From: Micrasema longulum
Taxonomy: Eukaryota; Arthropoda; Insecta; Trichoptera; Brachycentridae
Assembly (NCBI GenBank): GCA_022494885.1
Contig: JAGVSM010002817.1
Coordinates: 105,695-169,694, forward strand
Direction: 5' to 3'
Length of the DNA: 64,000 bases
The notes below the pieces were generated by a model. It worked only from the letters and a program-made list of their open reading frames with translations. It was not told the origin of the DNA and did not search any database. Both the position numbers and the translations under genes were made by a program. Below are positions 57,385-64,000 of the stretch, piece by piece. Position 1 is the first letter of the stretch. Each line of letters begins with the position of its first letter.

Positions 57385-57568
57385 TAAAAAAGGAATAACC
57401 CGCTAAGTCTTTATTTTAGAGGCTTGTCAGCGGGTGGGAAGAGAGGATATCGAAGGAAGTTATAAAAAATACTCCACAAAACCCAAAATTGATGAAAAAA
57501 ATCTTGGCGGGAATCGAACTCGTGACGCCAGTTTTACAGTTGACCGTCTAACAACTTGGCATGCAATG
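57385..57568 (-). mobile_element. SINE-4, copy 2
   Basis: Minus-strand tRNA-like head, degenerate at the A box (TTGTTAGACGGTCAACTG), B box GAGTTCGATTCCCGCC. The body ends AGCCTCTAAAATAAAGACTT, the same 3' hairpin position as 36581-36600, then a run of T on minus. Confidence 0.75.
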
Positions 57569-57839
57569 ACAAAATAGCTAAATTGTTCTACCAAAAAGTT
57601 TAACAAACATTTAAGTCCAATTGAATTCATTACTGTAAATAATCACTTTTGTAAAGCACCGTTCATTATTTCGGAAATTGCGTTACACAATGTATTCGAT
57701 TTATTAAAATAAATATGAAAACAGATGTTATTAAAATCTAAAAACAACAACACAAATTGTGTTCCTACATTTCCTACATTTTTTTCGTTTGTAGGTAAGT
57801 ACATTAACAGAGCTATAACTCAATTTGAAATTTGAACAA

Positions 57840-58755
57840 CATTATAATTGCCTCCGTAAGAAAGTACGTGGTTCGCCATGTGTATGCCGGAGATCAGAGT
57901 CGTCAGCGCGAGCCACAATGTCCTATAAATAATTTCTGGAATAAAAGTACAACAACCATCGCAGGAGAATAATTACTGTCGTCGCGTGAGAGCTTCGTAA
58001 ACATCTCAACTGTGCGGGAGACCGTCAGTTCTATCGCACGCGTTTCCCTCGAAGGATCAGAAATGCCTTCCGGATTATCCTTCAACATTACAGCTCTCAC
58101 CTTTACGTGTCGCCCGCTTCGTAGTCGTATTTATTAGTCACCCCGCGACGTGATCGCTAAAATATCCTCCGCTTTATCGCTTATTGAACTCGCGGCTATG
58201 TCATTTCCCTTTTTATCGCTTAGTTTTTGTCATCCTGGATAACCTCTACTTGTTATTCGCGATGCCCTTTTCTACATTAGATTTTTGGTTTGTGTGTGCA
58301 ATTTATTGCGGTTGAAGTTCAAATACATTCTCCAGTGTGACGAGGTGTACCTAAGGATCGCGGATCTGAGATGTGAAATATTGTATCTGCACAATAACTC
58401 GGCGGGTTTAATGCCAGAATGGGCAGCGAGTCACGGGACATTTACCGCGCTGTATGTTATTATATGATTGTGTATAGCGTGTGCTGTGTGCTGTGTGCTG
58501 TGTGCCCGCGCGAGTCTCGAAGTGCAAATTTACGAGTGCATTGTGTGGTGCGATGTTGTCAGCCACTGAAACTGAAAATGTGTCAGTTTACATCATAAAT
58601 TGGTTTCGAATGCACCAACGCGGTTCGCTCGGCTCCGCATAATTGTCTCGATGGTGCGCCACATGTCCTGCAGTCGGATCAGTCCCTCCCGCAGAAGACA
58701 TTAATAGGAGATTAAGCCGCCGGAGGTTTACATAAATCCATTACGTGTTGTTTAT
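57840..58755. other. GC-richer unique stretch, possible regulatory or 5' region
   Basis: This is the largest repeat-free stretch of raised GC. It contains a 65-codon minus frame (57903-58100) without motif, a GTGCT repeat ending TGTGTGCTGTGTGCTGTGTG (about 58473-58503), and GCGCGAGTCTCG. A minus-strand CGTAAAGGTGAGAGC near 58096-58110 could be a splice donor. Nothing proves transcription. Confidence 0.35.
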
Positions 58756-59082
58756 TTATTTCAATCGACGCGATGGGAGCTAAACGGAAACGATGTTCAT
58801 CATATGCGCATGCGTAAGATAATTTTTTTAATTCTTAGAGTTAATTAGTTTATTTGAATACAATATTTATGTGGCTTGAAAAATGTTGGCAAGAAAAACC
58901 GAAATAACTGCATTTAAAAAATTTAGTTTCACGTAACTAGAATAAGATCAACGTAGGTATATTTATTTACATACCATTTTATACAAAAAAAATATTTCCA
59001 CGGAGTTTTTGACAAAGAACTTATTTAGGAACAGGCTTTTTTTTCATTCATTATGGCTTTTACCATTCTTGGTAATATTGTG

Positions 59083-59290
59083 TTGGTTGGATGGCTGTGG
59101 TCCCGTGGCCAGTCTCTCGGACTCACGGCTCAAATGTCCGTGGTTCGGATCCCGCTCTACCCCAACTTGATCCCATTTTCTAATAGTGAGTTATTTACAA
59201 CTCGTTGAAAATGGCCATCAAAATTAAATATTTGAGTAAATCATAAGAACGCAAACATTTATTTTCAATACAAAAAAAATTAAAAAATAC
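59083..59290 (+). mobile_element. SINE-1, copy 8 (plus orientation)
   Basis: GGCTGTGGTCCCGTGGCCAG, TCTCTCGGACTCACGGCTC, B box GTGGTTCGGATCCCGCTC, TACCCCAACTTGATCCC, TTTTCTAATAGTGAGTTATT, TACAACTCGTTGAAAATGG, GAGTAAATCATAAGAACGC and an A-rich tail. It is one of the most complete copies and a good reference for the family. Confidence 0.9.
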
Positions 59291-59690
59291 AGTATTTACA
59301 AATGTTAAATGGGAGCAAAACAATATTACAGAAAACTAGGCAGAAACTAATTATTTTTTTAACGATTTTTTATATGTATGTATTGTATACTATATATATA
59401 TCATAAAATGTGTTAAGGATGATGGTAAACTAAATATCCGATTGCTCCGAATCATTTATAAATTTTAAATTACTTATATTTTTTCACCATCATAAACTTT
59501 TTTTATTTATCAAAAGCATACAAAAATATAAAAACATATTTATTATCAAGTCCTACTGAACTGTATAAAATGCAGTTCGTCAGCGGGTGCTTAAAGTTAA
59601 GCTCCAATATATATAAAAACTCTTAGTACTATGGAAAAAATGAAAAATATGTACATCAAAAATAAAAAATTGGCCAAATAAAAAAGAAAA

Positions 59691-60617
59691 ACAAAAAAAT
59701 TTCAATACAAAAAACCACATTCTTAAAGCCAGATTCTCAGCAGACAGATAAGTTTTTTTGATTTTTTATATTTAATGGGAGCATATTATACATTTTGGTT
59801 TATTGTGCTCAAGTGTTCTTTTCCCGTATTTATTATTAAATTTAGGGAAAGCTAGTCCATCTACACTAGTGAACCGAGTATTATATACATGTTCCAATTT
59901 ATTTCTATATTCAGATAGAGACGCACGCTGAGAAACCAGCTTGGACCATAATAAAGCTCTAACGGATAAAATTGGCGGCCTCCGTGGTGTAATGGTCAAG
60001 ACGCTTGACTCACAGACGGAAGGTTCCGGGTTCGATTCCCGGTGAGAACACAAAAATTAAAAATGTGATTTTTCTTAAGCCTGGGTGTTCTGTGATGTAA
60101 TTCACCGCTGTAATTGGGCCTCCTGGCCTGTTGTGGTGCAAAAAATAAAAATAAATAAAATAAAATAAAATATTTATAGATTTATACAATAAGGATATTG
60201 GAAATTGTACTGTCGCTTACAGTACTTTTTTTTTTCAATTAAAATTTTTTCATTGAATTATGTAAGTTTTGAACAAGGTTTATGTTTTTATTACTGGAAA
60301 AAGCCCATGAGGTTAAAGCGTAACTTATAATTGATTTTGAAAGTGACAAATAAATTATTCTTTAAGTACTATCAAAGACATAATATTTCAATATATGCAT
60401 TTTACCAACTTTTGATCTAAGTCTATTGCACAATTTTTGTACACGAGCATCCCATTTAAAATGGCAATCGATAGTTAATCCCAAATAAACATACTCACTA
60501 ATATTTTCTAATATATCACAATTGCAGGGTTGTATAATATTCCGATGGATACAGTGAAAATCATGAGAAATTGTATAGGGCTCTATATCAAATTCGGCAT
60601 TTGGTGATCTAATGCAA
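59691..60617 (-). mobile_element. LINE ORF2 end, split by a SINE
   Basis: The upstream part on minus (60610-60300) reads DIEPYTISHDFHCIHRN, EYVYLGLTIDCHFKWDARV, LRSKVGKMHILKYYVF, then in another frame IISYALTSWAFSSNKN. The downstream part (59973-59772) reads RALLWSKLVSQRASLSEYRN and KLEHVYNTRF, then RTLEHNKPKCII. Together they form a continuous palm-to-C-terminus of a non-LTR reverse transcriptase. SINE-2 (59974-60172) sits between them, and another LINE (60618) cuts the 5' side. Confidence 0.85.
59974..60172 (+). mobile_element. SINE-2, copy 4, inserted in LINE
   Basis: GGCGGCCTCCGTGGTGTAAT, GGTCAAGACGCTTGACTCAC, GGGTTCGATTCCCGGTGAG, AATGTGATTTTTCTTAAG, TGTAATTCACCGCTGTAATT, CTGTTGTGGTGCAAAAAATA and an (AAAAT)n tail. 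It is the most complete SINE-2 here. ATAAAAT occurs on both sides and may be the target duplication. Confidence 0.9.
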
Positions 60618-61010
60618 CTAAAGAACTTTTTGAACAAACTAAACAATTAAATGTAACTGAACTCTTTAAATCATTAAAATTTATTCATAAATTAGCCACT
60701 GATGTAATTGTAGACTAAGAATTAAAACTCGAAAAAAACTGTAGTAAACATGAACACAATACGAGAATGTCAGAAAATTATCATATACATTTTTTTAAAA
60801 CGAGAAAAAGACAATCGAGACTAATAAACCATGGACTGAAATTATACAATAAACTACCAGACAAAACTAAACAAAAGACTCAGACAACCTTTACAAAAGA
60901 TGTTAAAAATATTATTATTAACAGTAGAATGTGAATTTTAAAAGTGAAAATATTTTGTTAAATGTACGGAACCCGTAAGGGTTTATCAATAAAAATTTAA
61001 TAAAAAATTA
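60618..61010 (+). mobile_element. LINE (CCCGTAAGGG family), copy 2, 5' truncated
   Basis: It matches 30885-31275 over nearly all of its length (ACTAAAGAACTTTTTGAACA, AAATTTATTCATAAATTAGC, ACCATGGACTGAAATTATAC). It ends GGAACCCGTAAGGGTTTATC and an A-rich tail, opposite in strand to the LINE it interrupts. Confidence 0.88.
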
Positions 61011-61960
61011 TTTTTTTTAAAAGTAAAGGAGGTTCGGGTTCTAATGATTAATAATATTTAGACGTTCCTAAAAAGTGGCCAAGAAAGGTGCATTTTTTAC
61101 ACGAAGAGGTATAAGGTCGTGTCTATGTATTTACTATTTCATAATGCGCTCACTCCAATGGCAATGTGATGTTTTTTATATTTCTTCGCCATTAAATTAA
61201 ATTTACTAGAACCCGTTGCCACATATATCGTGCTACCTAATCCAAAATCTACTATTACTACCGGCACATCAATACACATAACAACCATTTTACAATTGTT
61301 TCGAATCGAATACCCAAAAGCCACAAAAGCAAATGGTTGTCATATGGACAAGAAATGGAAATATAGGTACTTGTCAGAAAAGATAATGAATACCCCTGTT
61401 TTGAAAATCTGAGATGTTGATGATATTATACTACAATAATAAACAGGAACCATTTACTAATTAAACATACAAAAAATCTTTTTTTTTGTTAATTTTGTAT
61501 TTTACAGAATTCGGTAAAAACACAAGACAATAGTTCTCAACAAAAATAAATCATTATCTTCTATCTACCGAGGAATTCTATCCATACAGAACCTTCCAAA
61601 CATACCTCACATGATGGTATCACATTCTTTCTTAACACAGAAATTACCAATAATATTAATGTTACTACGATAACATTTTACTACTCATATGCCGTTCATA
61701 TAAGATTGACTTTTTACAATAAATATTTTTAAATATTTTTTTTAAAATCAAGTCCGAGCGGTATCTTAGCGTGATTATAATGCAAATCTCTAACATGGCC
61801 ATAAAGATTTCATTAAAGGTTTCGACGCTGTTGTATTTTGATTTCCAAATTGTTTTAAACTATTTTTTAATTTATTATGGTACTTACTTAGTTTTTCTTA
61901 GTATGGTAGGAAAAAATAATTTTAGTTACGGTCGTGTGGCCGAGGGGCAACACACTTACA
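61011..61960. other. Unassigned AT-rich sequence
   Basis: Overlapping 60-codon frames near 61139-61412 on both strands have no motif. No repeat ends found. Confidence 0.4.
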
Positions 61961-62160
61961 CACTTAAAGTAACGCATATATGCCACACATGCGCATCCAA
62001 GTGTCTGCCGGGCGGGTATGTTGCGAGGAGGGGCGAAGAGGGGAAGACTCGTCCCTCCACCCCCTGGAGAGATCATCCTACCCCCCCTCCTGCCCCCGGC
62101 CTTGGTGCGGGCGTTCACCTCCCCGCCCCGCGACCCGAGTGCAGCGAGCCTATGTAGAAT
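61925..62160. other. GC-rich patch, unassigned
   Basis: Starts with GGTCGTGTGGCCGAGGGGCA, like the 5' end of a tRNA-Ser/Leu, but no matching arms follow. Then GGGCGGGTATGTTGCGAGGA, CTCCACCCCCTGGAG and CCCCCCCTCCTGCCCCCGG. Frames on both strands are open by composition only. It may be a retro-element head or a GC-rich insert. Confidence 0.4.
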
Positions 62161-62512
62161 ACATACTGAAAGCACACATTATCCGAGCCTTTGAATGAGT
62201 TATTGGGGGATCCATTCAACCCCTGGAAGTTGAACAAGCATTCGTGTGTAGCAGAGCTGGCACTAAACTGACCTCAATTTAAATGTTCCTTTTAGGACAC
62301 ATTCGTCCGTAGGCGTAGTAGAATTAACACTGAACCGACATTATTTTAACATTTCTTCGCGTGCAGGCGAAACCTTTACGAGTACCGTCGTATTTCTTCT
62401 CATTGAGAATATAATAATATATTAATTTGTACGATACAAAACTGTCACAAAACTAATCCTTATTTGAATGTTTCCTTTTGATAATACATTTGTATCTAGT
62501 TAGAAGTAACAC
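62161..62512. repeat. Degenerate repeated unit
   Basis: CACTAAACTGACCTCAATTT, AAATGTTCCTTTTAGGAC, AGTAGAATTAACACTGAAC and, 190 bases on, CACAAAACTAATCCTTATTT, GAATGTTTCCTTTTGATAA, AGTTAGAAGTAACACTCAAC look like two diverged units, with a third partial one at 62326. Confidence 0.4.
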
Positions 62513-62516
62513 TCAA

Positions 62517-62998
62517 CCCTTTGCTCCCTGACGGTACAAATTTGTCACGGTGTAAAAAAACTCATACATCTCTTATTTTATGAGAATGCGTTTGATGTTA
62601 CTAATCATTGTCGGTTTGGACGGTTTTGAGTAGCTTCGGTCATTTTGAAGTTCCTAATTAGTTTTAAAATATTACTCCTAGGGATCAGTTTTGCGTAGAT
62701 CTGTCACCAGTTTATTTGTGTAAAATTAGTACTACTTTACAAACTTCAATATTAGGATGACGTTTTTTTTGCAGTATTTTTGTTGTTGGATTATAATATT
62801 GATTTTTCATTTTTTTGTTGTTAATATGTAGCATTGAAAAAATAACTGCTTTTTTTACATCACAATTCTCTGACGTTACGAATTTGTGCAACTTTTTTGT
62901 TATAAATGAAGTTTTTTTTTAAAAAACAAAAATATGTAATCGTCATTAAAAAAGAAAATATTTAAAAACTACTAAATTTATGTTCAGGGATCAAAGGG
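62517..62998. mobile_element. piggyBac-type MITE
   Basis: CCCTTTGCTCCCTGACGG at the left pairs with reverse complement CCCTTTGATCCCTGAACA at the right. The right flank is TTAA (62999-63002), the piggyBac target. The left flank is TCAA (62513-62516), one change from it. The interior is AT-rich, 482 bp, with no transposase. Confidence 0.8.
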
Positions 62999-63002
62999 TT
63001 AA

Positions 63003-64000
63003 ATAAAACTCTTCGGAATACTTTCTCCTTTGATTAAATATACCTGCTTAGAAAATATTTGTAAGATTATGAACTGACACTACGCTTCGACAAAAAGTAT
63101 TATAAACATTGTCATTATTATAGTTAAAATGACCATACCGTTCAAGTTCATACACATTATTTAAATCAAACCCTAACGCTCTTGAATAATCTTTAAATAC
63201 AAAATACTCTATCCACTTAATCGAGAAGGCGGAAAGTTTTATGATACAAGAAATTACCTGAATTTTGATTGATGTAAAATGATACACCTACCGACGTATT
63301 AAATATATAATATTATTATACTGAGCCATGGTCCGTACTAGGCATAGTATAATGTTACGTTATAACTCTTCTATTGGATTTGATTTGAATTTGATTACCC
63401 AATTTCATGCTTTAACTGCAAAAGTTATAAAATCCATCGTAAAAGTAATATCGTATTGACTAATTCGCTAACCACCATGCTTTTCACCAAAAGGTTAGGC
63501 TGATATGAACCAAAGTCATAAATTTCTCAATAATATAGTTACAAACTTTGGTCTTGAAATTCACACTGCAATATTTACAATGAACCTTTTTGAGTTGTAA
63601 GTTATAAGCTTGTAATATAATTTTGTGCTCAACATTTAAAGTCATAAATAGTTTTTTTTTTTTTGTGTTGGCGAGTTAATTTTTAAACAGTCATTAATTT
63701 ATTACTTAGTAAGGGTAAAATAAGTCTGGTTGCGTGAACATAATATTATAGGTTTTAATGATAAGTAAAACTTAAAAAGAAATTAATACCAATAAAATTA
63801 CCATAAACCATGAATAATCAATTACCTGATAATTAAACTCACTCGCCCCAGTAACGCTCATGTTTCTTCTTTGACAATATTCTCTACGTCTCTACCAGTG
63901 TACATTATTTTTTACTTTTGTTGCTTTTTTTCTTTTGTGTTTTTATGTCTTTTTCTTATATTTTTTACGACATTGATACTATGATGATAGATATTTCAAT
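63003..64000. other. Unassigned AT-rich sequence
   Basis: The 79-codon minus frame (63048-63287) has no recognisable motif. No repeat ends found up to the window edge. Confidence 0.45.

Noticed and set aside
59974..60053. tRNA gene on the plus strand
   Set aside because: Good A and B boxes, but the same head is followed by the same body and tail in four places, so it is SINE-2.
1..64000. CRISPR array, defence island or bacterial operon
   Set aside because: There are no regularly spaced repeats, no tightly packed long frames and no ribosome-binding sites. The repeats are eukaryotic transposable elements.

Overview
The window looks like non-coding nuclear DNA of an insect, most likely a moth or butterfly. 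The basis is the high A+T content, frequent TAGGTACC-type motifs, LINE 3' ends and RT tails of kinds I associate with Lepidoptera, many short inverted-repeat elements, tRNA-derived SINEs, and no bacterial or organellar gene organisation. The order is an inference from repeat style. I found no intact protein-coding gene, rRNA, functional tRNA or CRISPR array. Nearly every long open frame lies in a repeat or in decayed transposon sequence. One possible 65-bp internal exon (49911-49975) and two or three GC-richer unique islands (22.7-23.07 kb, 57.84-58.75 kb, 6.5-6.75 kb) are the only hints of host gene or regulatory function.

Layout. 0-12.4 kb: SINEs, a LINE tail, a dead Tc1-type transposase (about 3.0-3.8 kb), a 159-bp tandem duplication and a dense run of MITEs, including a foldback hairpin at 9.3-9.6 kb and three MITEs in a row at 10.65-11.19 kb. 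12.4-25 kb: mostly quiet AT-rich DNA with two large MITEs (16.4 and 17.3 kb), a multi-hairpin segment (14.7 kb) and a GC-rich island with a 24-bp perfect palindrome (23.0 kb). 26-30 kb: a compound inverted-repeat element (second copy at 50.5 kb), a GGTGCCG minisatellite, a hAT-like MITE and a pogo-like MITE. 30-45 kb: LINE remnants on both strands, SINEs, a MITE inserted in the terminal repeat of another MITE (36.9-37.1 kb), and a decayed pogo/Tigger-like region interrupted by an RTE-type LINE tail with an 18-bp target duplication. 45-64 kb: more LINE and SINE nests (45.1, 59.7-61.0 kb), a Helentron-like segment (47.9-49.1 kb), further copies of the MITE families, and a piggyBac-type MITE with a TTAA end (62.5-63.0 kb).

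Family labels used here are local to this window. SINE-1 to SINE-4 are tRNA-headed families. MITE-A to MITE-I are inverted-repeat families defined by their terminal repeats. No gene pathway can be reconstructed. What can be read is the insertion history: which element landed in which, several target-site duplications, and several LINE or SINE families whose 3' ends share a short hairpin ahead of an A-rich tail.
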